Shown here: positions 6,156-13,597 of the stretch, one piece after another | Layout: each line of letters begins with the position of its first letter | Numbering within the stretch: the stretch's first letter is position 1 | Assembly (NCBI GenBank): GCA_040007095.1 | Contig: JBDTVS010000174.1 | Span: 1-17,230 of the forward strand | DNA length: 17,230 nucleotides | Source: JBDTVS01 sp040007095 | GTDB taxonomy: Bacteria > Acidobacteriota > Vicinamibacteria > Vicinamibacterales > CAVVIG01 | Direction: 5' to 3' | Notes under the pieces: generated by a model | Told to the model about the DNA's origin: nothing | The model's input: the letters and a program-made list of their open reading frames with translations, nothing else | Databases searched by the model: none | Program-made: the position numbers and the translations under genes

Positions 6156-7208
6156 ATGCATACGGTTGTAGATCTCGGACTGTCTTCGTCGCACGCCGCC
6201 CCCGCGGCCGTGGCGCGCGTGGCGATCGCCGGGGCGACCGGTTATACCGGACAGGAACTGCTGCGCATCCTCTCTCGGCATCCCTCGGTCACCCTGACGG
6301 CGGCGATGTCGTCGGGCACGACCGCGGCGAGGAAGCTGCCGGCGCTCGCCCGGCTGTGGAAGGGCGACATCACCCCGCTCTCACCCGACACGCTGCGCGA
6401 AGCAGAGGTCGTGTTCCTGGCGCTGCCAGACGCGGCAGCGGCCGAGCTGGGTCCGATGCTCGTCGATGCCGGCGTCCGCGTGATCGATCTGTCGGGCGCC
6501 TTCCGCTTGAAGGACTCGACCGAGCGCGCCCGCTGGTATCCGGAAACGCATCGCGTACCGGCCGGCACGGCGTACGGCCTGACCGAGATCGAACGCGCCG
6601 CCGTCGCGGCCGCGCGACTGGTGGCGAACCCCGGCTGCTACCCGACCGCCACGCTGCTGGCGCTGGCGCCGCTCGCTGCCGCCGGCCTGCTCGTGCCCGG
6701 CATCGACGTCGTGGTCGACGCGAAGTCGGGCGTGTCCGGGGCGGGCAAGACGCCTTCCGAGCGCACGCACTTTTCCGAATGCCACGGGAGCATGGCTGCC
6801 TACGGCGTGTTCGGCCATCGTCACGGCGCCGAGATCGAGCAGGGCGTCGCGGCGGCGACGGGCGGAACGCCGGTGGTCAATTTCGTGCCGCACCTGGTGC
6901 CGCTCGATCGCGGCATCCTGTCGACCATCTACGTGCGCCTGACGCCCGGTACGACCGAAGACACGCTCGCCGACCTGTTTCAGCGCGCCTACGGCTCGGC
7001 GCCGTTCGTGCGGCTGGTGGGATCGACGCTGCCGGAGATCAAGCACGTCGCCCACACGAATTTCTGCGACATCGGTTGGCGAGTGGACGCCTCTGGCCGC
7101 GCGGTCCTGGTGTCGGTCATCGACAACCTGCTCAAAGGCGCCTCGGGCCAGGCCGTGCAAAACCTCAACGTGATGCTCGGCATCGACGAGCGCACGGGCC
7201 TCTGGTAA
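6156..7208 (+). CDS. argC: N-acetyl-gamma-glutamyl-phosphate reductase
   Basis: 350 residues. It reduces N-acetylglutamyl phosphate to the semialdehyde with NADPH, the third step of ornithine synthesis. VAIAGATGYTGQELLRIL (22-39) is the Rossmann nucleotide-binding start, VANPGCYPTA (156-165) carries the catalytic Cys161, and FGHRHGAEIEQ (219-229) holds the conserved His residues. KGASGQAVQNLNVM (327-340) is the C-terminal family motif. There are about 20 residues before the Rossmann strand, slightly longer than usual; GTG codons at 6210 and 6219 are alternatives but have no Shine-Dalgarno sequence. ATG 6156 sits just after the candidate -10 box, so initiation may be leaderless. It is the first gene of the argCBDJF run. 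Confidence 0.97.
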   Translation: MHTVVDLGLSSSHAAPAAVARVAIAGATGYTGQELLRILSRHPSVTLTAAMSSGTTAARKLPALARLWKGDITPLSPDTLREAEVVFLALPDAAAAELGPMLVDAGVRVIDLSGAFRLKDSTERARWYPETHRVPAGTAYGLTEIERAAVAAARLVANPGCYPTATLLALAPLAAAGLLVPGIDVVVDAKSGVSGAGKTPSERTHFSECHGSMAAYGVFGHRHGAEIEQGVAAATGGTPVVNFVPHLVPLDRGILSTIYVRLTPGTTEDTLADLFQRAYGSAPFVRLVGSTLPEIKHVAHTNFCDIGWRVDASGRAVLVSVIDNLLKGASGQAVQNLNVMLGIDERTGLW

Positions 7209-7231
7209 CAGACACGTTGGCCACGAATTCG

Positions 7232-7261
7232 GGAACACACAGGAGCAGCGGAGTCTGTTCC
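7232..7261 (+). promoter_or_regulatory. Stem with AGGAG in its loop upstream of argB
   Basis: GGAACA (7232-7237) and TGTTCC (7256-7261) can pair around an 18-base loop that contains AGGAG (7241-7245). The ribosome-binding-like AGGAG is 24 bases before the GTG used for argB, and no ATG, GTG or TTG lies at a normal distance from it; only a CTG at 7255 does. Confidence 0.25.
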
Positions 7262-7269
7262 GGATCGTC

Positions 7270-8103
7270 GTGCTTTCGCGGTGTCAGGTCGTGACACGGC
7301 CGGTCGTGCTCAAATTCGGCGGTGAACTGCTCGAGGATCCCGAGCGGCTGCGCAGCGTCGTGACCGGAGTTCGTGCCATTGCGGGCTCGACGCCGCTGGC
7401 GATCGTCCATGGCGGTGGCAAGGAAATCGACGCCGCGCTGAAGACGGCGGGCATCGAGAAACGGCAGATCGAAGGACTGCGCATCACCGACGACCCGACC
7501 CTGGCGGTCGTCGTCTCGGTGCTGGCGGGAGCGGTCAATACGAGGTTCGTTGCCGCGCTGTCGACGGCCGGCGTCCCGGCCGTTGGACTGACGGGGGCAG
7601 ACGCATCCTGCGGCTTGTCCGATCCGGCGCCGCCCCATCGCACCGTCGATGGCCGCGTGGTCGCGCTCGGCGCGGTCGGCATTCCGGCGAAGGACGCCGA
7701 CCTGCGCGTGTTGCACACGCTTCTCGATGCCGGCTTCGTGCCCGTCCTGGCCTGCATCGGTCTCGGACGCGACGGACGGCTGTTCAACGTCAACGCGGAC
7801 ACCTTCGCCGGCCACCTGGCCGCGCGGCTCGCCGCGCGACGGTTCGTGATTGCCGGCACGACGGCTGGCGTGCTCGACGCCGATGGCGTCACAATCGCCG
7901 GGCTGGACCGATCGTCGATGGCTCGCCTGCTGGCGGACGGCACCGCCACGGCAGGCATGGTGGCCAAGCTACGCGCCTGCGAGGACGCGCTCGATAGGGG
8001 CGTGGACGATGTCGTCATCGTGGATGGCCGGGAATCGGGCGGGCTGGTGCAAGCGGCACGGGAGGCGATGCCGCCCGGCGCGACACGGATCGTCAGAGAA
8101 TGA
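7270..8103 (+). CDS. argB: Acetylglutamate kinase
   Basis: 277 residues from GTG 7270; GTG 7291 (seven codons later) is the alternative. It phosphorylates N-acetylglutamate with ATP, the second step of ornithine synthesis, and belongs to the amino-acid-kinase fold. LKFGGE holds Lys15, HGGGK (47-51) is the phosphate loop, NVNAD (173-177) lies in the substrate site, and GMVAKL (229-234) carries the second catalytic Lys233. The N-terminus before the first strand is short, without the extra helix typical of arginine-inhibited kinases. The C-terminus (PPGATRIVRE) lacks the E-[IVL]-[FL]-T-D-x-G-x-G-T type motif of the arginine site, so it looks like the arginine-insensitive class. It follows argC by 61 bases. 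Confidence 0.95.
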   Translation: MLSRCQVVTRPVVLKFGGELLEDPERLRSVVTGVRAIAGSTPLAIVHGGGKEIDAALKTAGIEKRQIEGLRITDDPTLAVVVSVLAGAVNTRFVAALSTAGVPAVGLTGADASCGLSDPAPPHRTVDGRVVALGAVGIPAKDADLRVLHTLLDAGFVPVLACIGLGRDGRLFNVNADTFAGHLAARLAARRFVIAGTTAGVLDADGVTIAGLDRSSMARLLADGTATAGMVAKLRACEDALDRGVDDVVIVDGRESGGLVQAAREAMPPGATRIVRE

Positions 8104-8131
8104 CTCGGGGGATAACTCGCCTCATCCGATC

Positions 8132-8182
8132 ATTGGCCATTCGGTGATTGGTGATTTTTTGATTGGCCGGTCCGTTATTCGG
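8132..8182 (+). repeat. 15-base phased ATTGG / ATTCGG repeats in the argB-argD gap
   Basis: ATTGG begins at 8132, 8147 and 8162 and ATTCGG at 8177, exactly 15 bases apart each time, giving four degenerate units. The 158-base gap (8104-8261) otherwise shows only the argD ribosome-binding site. The repeats may be a decayed tandem repeat. Confidence 0.35.
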
Positions 8183-8250
8183 GTCGGTGGGCGCGTCGAC
8201 TCAAGCGATCCATCGAAGAAGAGATTGTCGGACGGTCGGAAGAGCACCTC

Positions 8251-8257
8251 AGGGGAG
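8251..8257 (+). promoter_or_regulatory. Ribosome-binding site fixing the argD start
   Basis: AGGGGAG lies four bases before ATG 8262. This decides in favour of the 404-residue ArgD beginning MATVGTDIQALE over a longer in-frame reading that would start at 8163 within the repeat-bearing gap. Confidence 0.6.
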
Positions 8258-8261
8258 CAGT

Positions 8262-9476
8262 ATGGCAACGGTAGGAACCGACATTCAAGCGCTTGAAGCC
8301 AAGCACATTTTGCAAACCTACCGTCGCGCACCGGTCACGTTCGTGCGCGGCCAGGGAGTGCGACTGTTCGACGCGGATGGCCGTGCATATGTGGACCTGC
8401 TGTCCGGGATCGGAGTGGCCGCCCTCGGACACGCCCATCCCGGACTGGCGCGCGCGATTGCGGACCAGTCGCAGACGCTGATCCATACCTCGAACCTCTT
8501 CTTTCACCCGTTGCAAGGGCGGCTCGCCGAGCGCCTTGCCGATTTTTCGGGATTGCCGCGAGCGTTTTTCTGCAACAGCGGCGCGGAAGCGGTCGAAGCC
8601 TGCTTGAAATTCGCGCGGCGCTACTGGTACACCCGTGGCGAGCCGCGCAGCGAATTCGTCGCGCTCGAGGAATCGTTTCACGGCCGCACGTTCGGCGCGC
8701 TGTCGGTCACCTCCGACGAGCACTATCGCGCGCCGTTCGAGCCCCTGGTCCCGGGTGTGCGTTTCGTACCGGCAAATGACCCGTCAGCCCTGGCCGCCGC
8801 AGTGACGTCTCGAACGGCGGCGATCATTGCCGAGCCGATTCAAGGCGAGGGCGGCGTGCGGCCGCTCACGCCGGCCTTCGCCGCCGCGATCATGGACGCC
8901 TGCAAGCGCACGGGGGCGCTGCTGATCGCCGACGAAGTGCAGAGCGGTCTTGGCCGCACCGGCTCTCCGTTCTATGCGAGAGCGATCGGCCTCGAGCCCC
9001 ATCTCATTTCAATCGGCAAGGCGCTTGGAGGGGGGGTCCCGATCGGGGCCGCCCTCATCAGCGAGCAGGTGGCCGAGACGATCTCGTTCGGCGACCACGG
9101 CAGCACCTACGGAGGCAATCTTCTCGCCTGCCGCGCGGCGCTGTGCGTGATGGACGAGTTGATCGACGGTGGACTGCTCGCGCATATCGGGCGAGTGGGA
9201 CGCCACATGGAGCAGCGCCTTCACGAGATGGCTTCGGCTCACCCGATTGTCAAAGAGGTTCGGGGTGCCGGCCTGATTTGGGGGCTCGAGCTCTCCCGCG
9301 AGGCGGCCCCGGTCGTGCCGGCGGCGTTGGCGCGCGGCGTCATCGTCAATCGCACCGCGGACACTGTCGTGCGGCTGTTGCCGCCGCTCGTCATCACCCC
9401 CGACGAAATCGACGAAGGCCTGGCGGGGCTGTCAGCGGCGCTCGGCGCCCTCGAGGCGGACGGAGGCACCGCATGA
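8262..9476 (+). CDS. argD: Acetylornithine aminotransferase
   Basis: 404 residues, normal for this class-III PLP aminotransferase. It converts N-acetylglutamate semialdehyde to N-acetylornithine using glutamate, and relatives also serve in lysine synthesis as succinyldiaminopimelate aminotransferase. FCNSGAEAVEACLK (103-116) binds the cofactor phosphate, SFHGRTFGALSVT (138-150) is the family motif, IADEVQSGLGRTG (222-234) carries the PLP-ring aspartate Asp224, and LISIGKALGGG (248-258) holds the Schiff-base Lys253. The start is set by a strong Shine-Dalgarno sequence. The stop overlaps a downstream ATG (ATGA), so translation may continue into the next small frame. Confidence 0.97.
   Translation: MATVGTDIQALEAKHILQTYRRAPVTFVRGQGVRLFDADGRAYVDLLSGIGVAALGHAHPGLARAIADQSQTLIHTSNLFFHPLQGRLAERLADFSGLPRAFFCNSGAEAVEACLKFARRYWYTRGEPRSEFVALEESFHGRTFGALSVTSDEHYRAPFEPLVPGVRFVPANDPSALAAAVTSRTAAIIAEPIQGEGGVRPLTPAFAAAIMDACKRTGALLIADEVQSGLGRTGSPFYARAIGLEPHLISIGKALGGGVPIGAALISEQVAETISFGDHGSTYGGNLLACRAALCVMDELIDGGLLAHIGRVGRHMEQRLHEMASAHPIVKEVRGAGLIWGLELSREAAPVVPAALARGVIVNRTADTVVRLLPPLVITPDEIDEGLAGLSAALGALEADGGTA
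9462..9466 (+). promoter_or_regulatory. Shine-Dalgarno sequence for the small ORF after argD
   Basis: GGAGG inside the last codons of argD lies six bases before ATG 9473, an ideal distance. It is the best ribosome-binding site near the argD-argJ junction; argJ itself has none. Confidence 0.5.
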
Positions 9477-9616
9477 TCTCCTACGCGGTCACGATGCGCC
9501 CAATGCGCCGGAGCGGCTCTCGCCCGAGCGGCGCGACCCTGCTCGACTCCACTCGGACCAGCACACCGGTCCGTGCAGACAACACCGACCCTTTCTCTGG
9601 ACGCTTCGTCGTATGA
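9473..9616 (+). CDS. Possible 47-residue small ORF bridging argD and argJ
   Basis: ATG 9473 overlaps the argD stop as ATGA, and the stop at 9614-9616 overlaps the argJ start as ATGA, so the frame exactly fills the gap. GGAGG sits six bases before the start. The product begins MISYAVTMRPMRRSG and ends DPFSGRFVV; it is polar, with 7 arginines in 47 residues and no membrane helix. I do not recognise it. Two readings are possible: a real small protein, or a coupling ORF that delivers ribosomes to argJ, which lacks its own Shine-Dalgarno sequence. Its composition is also compatible with a chance GC-rich frame. Confidence 0.4.
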   Translation: MISYAVTMRPMRRSGSRPSGATLLDSTRTSTPVRADNTDPFSGRFVV

Positions 9617-10833
9617 CCACCGGAACCACCAGCAGCGGCGTGACCAAAGCACTCGGCTTCAGAGCCGCCGGGGTCAGCGCCGGGATCAAGCGTCACACCG
9701 GAGCAGCCGATCCGCCGCTCGATCTGGCGCTCATCGTCTCGGACACCCCGGCGACCGCCGCGGCCGTTTTCACCACCAATCGCGCGCAGGCGGCCCCGGT
9801 GATCGTGTCGCGCAACCACCTCGAGCGGTCGGGCGGAACGGCCCGTGCGATCGTCGTCAACAGCGGATGCGCCAATGCCTGCACCGGTGCCGACGGCATG
9901 CGCGTCGCGCTCGACATGGCCGGCGAGACGGCCCGCCTGATCGGCTGCGCCGCCGAAGAGGTGCTGGTGGCCTCGACCGGCGTCATCGGCGTGTCGCTGC
10001 CATTTGAAAAGATCAGACGCGGGCTTCCCGATGCGATCGCGGCGCTCGGATCGAAGCAGGGCGGCGCTGCGGCACGCGCGATCATGACGACCGATCCATT
10101 CCCGAAAGAGGCCGCGGCGCACGTGGTCATCCCAGGCAGCGCGATCACGATTGGTGGCATGGCCAAAGGCTCCGGCATGATCGAGCCGATGATGGCGACG
10201 ATGCTGGCGTTCGTCACGACGGATGCGGCGCTACCCAGAGGGCTGCTCGATCGCGCGCTGCGCGAGGCGGTCGAGGACACCTTCAACGCCATCACCGTCG
10301 ACGGCGAGTGTTCGACCAACGACTGCGTCATGATCCTCGCCAACGGCGCGGCAGGTATCACCATCGACGAGGCGAACTACTGGCTCTTCGTGGAAGCGCT
10401 GACCGGCGTCTGTCGCGAGCTGGCGCTCGGCATCGTTCGAGGCGGCGAAGGCGCAACCAAGCTGGTGACGGTCAGGGTGACTGGCGCGGCATCCTCCGAA
10501 GAGGCGCGGCGGGCAGCGAAGGCCATCGCCAACTCCCCGCTCGTCAAAACGGCGGTCCATGGCGGCGATCCGAATTGGGGACGGCTCATCGCCGTGGCCG
10601 GACGCGCCAATGTCGCGTTCGAGCTGTCACGTGCGGCAGTCACAATCGGCTCGATTGTCCTGTTTCGCGACGGGATGCCATACGACGAGGCCGCGCCGCT
10701 GGCGGCAGAACACTTGAAGGGCACCGAGATCGAGCTTGTTGTCGATCTCGGCGTCGGCCAGGCGTCGTCGAGGGTCTGGACGTGCGATCTCAGCGCGGAG
10801 TACGTCCGGATTAACGCGGACTACCGAACGTAG
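9613..10833 (+). CDS. argJ: Glutamate N-acetyltransferase / ornithine acetyltransferase
   Basis: 406 residues, typical for ArgJ. It moves the acetyl group from N-acetylornithine to glutamate, recycling acetyl in the cyclic arginine pathway; bifunctional members also use acetyl-CoA. These enzymes self-cleave before a catalytic threonine, here in MAKGSGMIEPMMATMLAF (183-200) between Ala195 and Thr196. Other family features are VFTTNRAQAAPV (52-63), VNSGCANACTG (82-92), TVDGECSTND (228-237) and the C-terminal WTCDLSAEYVRINADYRT (389-406). It has no Shine-Dalgarno sequence, and its ATG overlaps the stop of the preceding 47-codon ORF, suggesting translational coupling. Whether it is mono- or bifunctional cannot be read from the sequence. 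Confidence 0.97.
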   Translation: MTTGTTSSGVTKALGFRAAGVSAGIKRHTGAADPPLDLALIVSDTPATAAAVFTTNRAQAAPVIVSRNHLERSGGTARAIVVNSGCANACTGADGMRVALDMAGETARLIGCAAEEVLVASTGVIGVSLPFEKIRRGLPDAIAALGSKQGGAAARAIMTTDPFPKEAAAHVVIPGSAITIGGMAKGSGMIEPMMATMLAFVTTDAALPRGLLDRALREAVEDTFNAITVDGECSTNDCVMILANGAAGITIDEANYWLFVEALTGVCRELALGIVRGGEGATKLVTVRVTGAASSEEARRAAKAIANSPLVKTAVHGGDPNWGRLIAVAGRANVAFELSRAAVTIGSIVLFRDGMPYDEAAPLAAEHLKGTEIELVVDLGVGQASSRVWTCDLSAEYVRINADYRT

Positions 10834-10843
10834 TCCTGGGGGC

Positions 10844-10856
10844 GCGAAAATTTCGC
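10844..10856. promoter_or_regulatory. Perfect palindrome just upstream of argF
   Basis: GCGAAA-A-TTTCGC is a perfect 13-base odd palindrome in the 32-base gap between argJ and argF. It reaches the weak ribosome-binding site CAGG (10856-10859) that precedes the argF ATG. It could be a protein site or a small hairpin affecting argF translation; there is no independent evidence. Confidence 0.35.
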
Positions 10857-10865
10857 AGGCATGAG

Positions 10866-11840
10866 ATGACCCACGCGGCTCTGACAGCAGGCAAAGACTT
10901 TCTCTCGATCCTCGACATGGAGGCTGACGAGCTGGAGCGCAGTCTCGAGTTGGCGGCGCGCCTCAAGGCGGACCGAAGGCTGGGCCCCCAGGCGCCCACC
11001 GCGACAGCCCTCAGCGGCCGCTACGTGGCCATGCTGTTCGAGAAATCGTCGCTGCGTACCCGCACCACGTTTGAAGTCGGGGTTCGAGAGCTCGGGGGAC
11101 GCGCCATCGGCCTGCAGCCGGACGTGGCCCTCGGACAACGCGAGCCGGTCGCGGACATCGCACGCAGTCTCGAACGCTGGGTGGATGCCGTCGTCGTCAG
11201 GACCTTCTCGCAGCGGACGCTCGAAGCGTTTGCCGCCAGCGCCAGTCATCTTCAAGTCATCAACGCGCTGACCGACGACGAGCACCCGTGTCAGATCATG
11301 GCCGACTGCCTTGCGCTGAAGGAGCGCTGGGGCAACTTGCGGGGCCGGACGATCGCGTTTGTTGGCGACGGCAACAACGTCGCGACATCGCTCGCCTACG
11401 CCTGCGCGATGCTCGGCGTACACCTGCACCTGGCCAGCCCCGACGGGTATCGGCTGCCCGGCGGAGTGGTGCAGCGCGCCACAGAGGCCGCGCGCCATGG
11501 CGCTCGGTTGCGGCTGTTCAGCCAACCGACGGACGCGGTGGCAGGTGTCGACGCGGTCTACACCGACACCTGGACGTCGATGGGGAAAGAGGCGGAGGCG
11601 AACATCAGACGGCAGGCGTTCGCCGCCTATCAGGTCACGAAGGACTTGATGTCGGTCGCGACGCCGGAGGCGCTGTTCATGCACTGCCTGCCGGCACACC
11701 GTGGCGAAGAGGTGACGGTGGACGTGTTCGAATCGGCCGCGTCAATCGTCTTCGAGCAGGCGGAAAACAGGTTGCACGTCCAGAAGGCGCTGCTGCTGAT
11801 GTTGCTGGCTCCGCCGGACGCAGATCCGTACCGTCTGTGA
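10866..11840 (+). CDS. argF: Ornithine carbamoyltransferase
   Basis: 324 residues. It joins carbamoyl phosphate and ornithine to give citrulline; the family usually acts as a trimer. The carbamoyl-phosphate site appears as FEKSSLRTRTTFEVG (58-72; Leu replaces the common Thr of STRTR, a variation also known in genuine family members), with HPCQ at 140-143. The ornithine side shows DTWTSMG (234-240) and FMHCLPAHRG (271-280) with the catalytic Cys274. These motifs favour ornithine rather than acetyl- or succinyl-ornithine as substrate, which agrees with ArgJ supplying free ornithine. The stop codon overlaps the GTG start of the next gene. Confidence 0.96.
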   Translation: MTHAALTAGKDFLSILDMEADELERSLELAARLKADRRLGPQAPTATALSGRYVAMLFEKSSLRTRTTFEVGVRELGGRAIGLQPDVALGQREPVADIARSLERWVDAVVVRTFSQRTLEAFAASASHLQVINALTDDEHPCQIMADCLALKERWGNLRGRTIAFVGDGNNVATSLAYACAMLGVHLHLASPDGYRLPGGVVQRATEAARHGARLRLFSQPTDAVAGVDAVYTDTWTSMGKEAEANIRRQAFAAYQVTKDLMSVATPEALFMHCLPAHRGEEVTVDVFESAASIVFEQAENRLHVQKALLLMLLAPPDADPYRL

Positions 11841-13552
11841 CTGCCGCACGCCCGCCCGCGCCTTGGCTCGAACACTACGACGCCGGGGTCGCGCATTCGC
11901 TGGCGCCCTACCCTCAGCGCACGCTGATCGACTATCTGGACGACTCGGCACGCGAGCGACCCGACCGCCCGGCGCTGCTGTTCAAAGGCGCCACGCTTAG
12001 CTGGCGGGACCTGGCGCGGCAAAGCGATGCGTGCGCCTCGGCGTTCGCGGCGCTCGGCATTCAACGCGGGGACCGCATCGGGCTGCTGCTTCCCAACTGT
12101 CCGCAGTTCGTCATCGCCCAGTTCGGCGCGTGGAAGATCGGGGCAATCGTCGCGCCAATCAATCCGACCTACACCGACCGGGAAATCGAAGGCCCCCTGC
12201 GCGAGCACGAGATCGAAACGATCGTCACGCTCACCCGTTACTACGCACGCGTCAAGCCTCTCCAAGGGCGGACGCCGCTTCGTCGCCTGATCAGTACGAA
12301 TATCAAAGACTATTTCCCGCCGATCCTGCGCTGGCTCTTCACGGTTGCGCGAGAACGGCGCGACGGCGACCGCGTGGCCGTCGCCGCGGGCGATCACGAC
12401 TTCCTCGGTCTGTTGCGCGTGCATCGCCACGACACCCCGGCGCGAGCCAACATCGCCCCCAGCGATCCGGCCGTGCTGCTCCTGAGCGGCGGCACGACCG
12501 GCACGCCCAAGGGCGCGCTCGGCAGTCACGCCGCGTACGTGATCACGGGGCTTCAGGAGAAGGCCTGGACCGGGTCGGTACTCAGCGGCGATCGCGACGT
12601 GATTCTGCTGCCCTTGCCGCTCTTCCATGTGTACGCGAATGTCGGCGTGCAGGCACTCGCACTGGTCAACGGGAGTGCGCTCGCGCTGGTGCCCAACCCG
12701 CGCGACCTGGGCGATCTGCTGGCGACGATCCGACGCGTGAAGCCGGCGTTCTTCAACGGCGTACCGACGCTCTACATCGCCCTTCTGAATCACCCCGACG
12801 TGCAAAAGGGCAAGATCGACTTCAAGTCGATCAAGATCTGTTTTTCAGGGTCGGCCGCCCTGCTCGCCGATACGAAGCAGCGGTTCGAATCGCTCACCGG
12901 CGGCCGCATCGTGGAAGGGTATTCGCTGACCGAGGCGATGATGGCGCTGTGCGTCAACCCGGTGAACGGACCGAATAAGCTCGGTTCGGTCGGCATGCCG
13001 CTGCCGGATGTGCACGTCCGCATCTTCGATCACGAAAACGGCCACACCGTGCTGCCAGCCCGGGAAGTCGGTGAAATCGCCATCTTCGCGCCGCAACTGA
13101 TGGTCGGTTTCTGGCATCAGCCCGACGAAACGGCCGCGGCGCTTCGCGATCACGGGGAGAACGGCGGCACCCGGCGCTGGCTGCACACCGGCGATCTTGG
13201 CTATCTGGACGAAGACGGATACCTGTTCATCGTCGATCGGCAGAAGGATCTCATCAAGACCAGCGGCTTCCAGGTCTGGCCGCGCGAGATCGAGGAAGTG
13301 GTGGCGGCGCATCCGGCCGTCGCCGAGGTCGGCGTCGCCGGCGTGACCGACCCGGCCAAGGGCGAAGCGGTAGCGGCGTGGGTGGTACTCCGCGGCGGCC
13401 AACAGGTGACGGAAAAAGAATTGCGCGATTTCTGCCGCCAGCGCCTGGCGCCGTTCAAAGTGCCGTCACGCGTCGTGTTTCGCACGGAACTGCCAAAGAC
13501 CATGGTGGGAAAAGTCCTGCGGCGCGCGCTGCGAGACGATGGCGTGGAATAG
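11837..13552 (+). CDS. Long-chain fatty acid-CoA ligase (AMP-forming)
   Basis: 571 residues from GTG 11837, whose GTGA overlaps the argF stop. A much longer reading back to 11288 would lie inside argF and is rejected. It belongs to the ANL adenylating superfamily, activating a fatty acid as acyl-AMP and then forming the CoA thioester. The phosphate loop is LLSGGTTGTPKGA (215-227), the A5 motif is GYSLTEA (361-367), the hinge region is TGDLGYLDEDGYLFIVDRQKD (from 451), and the C-terminal catalytic lysine is Lys559 in PKTMVGKVLRR. The middle region TNIKDYFPP (154-162) is typical of long-chain bacterial acyl-CoA synthetases. The chain-length preference is inferred. Coupling to an arginine gene is unusual. 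Confidence 0.92.
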   Translation: MTAARPPAPWLEHYDAGVAHSLAPYPQRTLIDYLDDSARERPDRPALLFKGATLSWRDLARQSDACASAFAALGIQRGDRIGLLLPNCPQFVIAQFGAWKIGAIVAPINPTYTDREIEGPLREHEIETIVTLTRYYARVKPLQGRTPLRRLISTNIKDYFPPILRWLFTVARERRDGDRVAVAAGDHDFLGLLRVHRHDTPARANIAPSDPAVLLLSGGTTGTPKGALGSHAAYVITGLQEKAWTGSVLSGDRDVILLPLPLFHVYANVGVQALALVNGSALALVPNPRDLGDLLATIRRVKPAFFNGVPTLYIALLNHPDVQKGKIDFKSIKICFSGSAALLADTKQRFESLTGGRIVEGYSLTEAMMALCVNPVNGPNKLGSVGMPLPDVHVRIFDHENGHTVLPAREVGEIAIFAPQLMVGFWHQPDETAAALRDHGENGGTRRWLHTGDLGYLDEDGYLFIVDRQKDLIKTSGFQVWPREIEEVVAAHPAVAEVGVAGVTDPAKGEAVAAWVVLRGGQQVTEKELRDFCRQRLAPFKVPSRVVFRTELPKTMVGKVLRRALRDDGVE

Positions 13553-13597
13553 GCCGCGTGGCCCGAAGTCCCCTTCGTGACACGCCACTAGAGGCCA

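Noticed and set aside
6080..6157. A 26-residue N-terminal extension of ArgR
   Set aside because: It would run through the promoter/operator region and into the argC start; ArgR proteins normally begin close to the inner methionine.
10861..10869. A minimal ORF ATG-AGA-TGA overlapping the argF start, possibly an arginine-sensing element
   Set aside because: The only ribosome-binding-like sequence (CAGG, 10856-10859) is one base from this ATG and fits the argF ATG instead, so it is probably chance.
11288..11836. A longer acyl-CoA ligase starting inside argF
   Set aside because: The extra 183 codons lie out of frame within argF and have no ligase features; GTG 11837 fits the family start.
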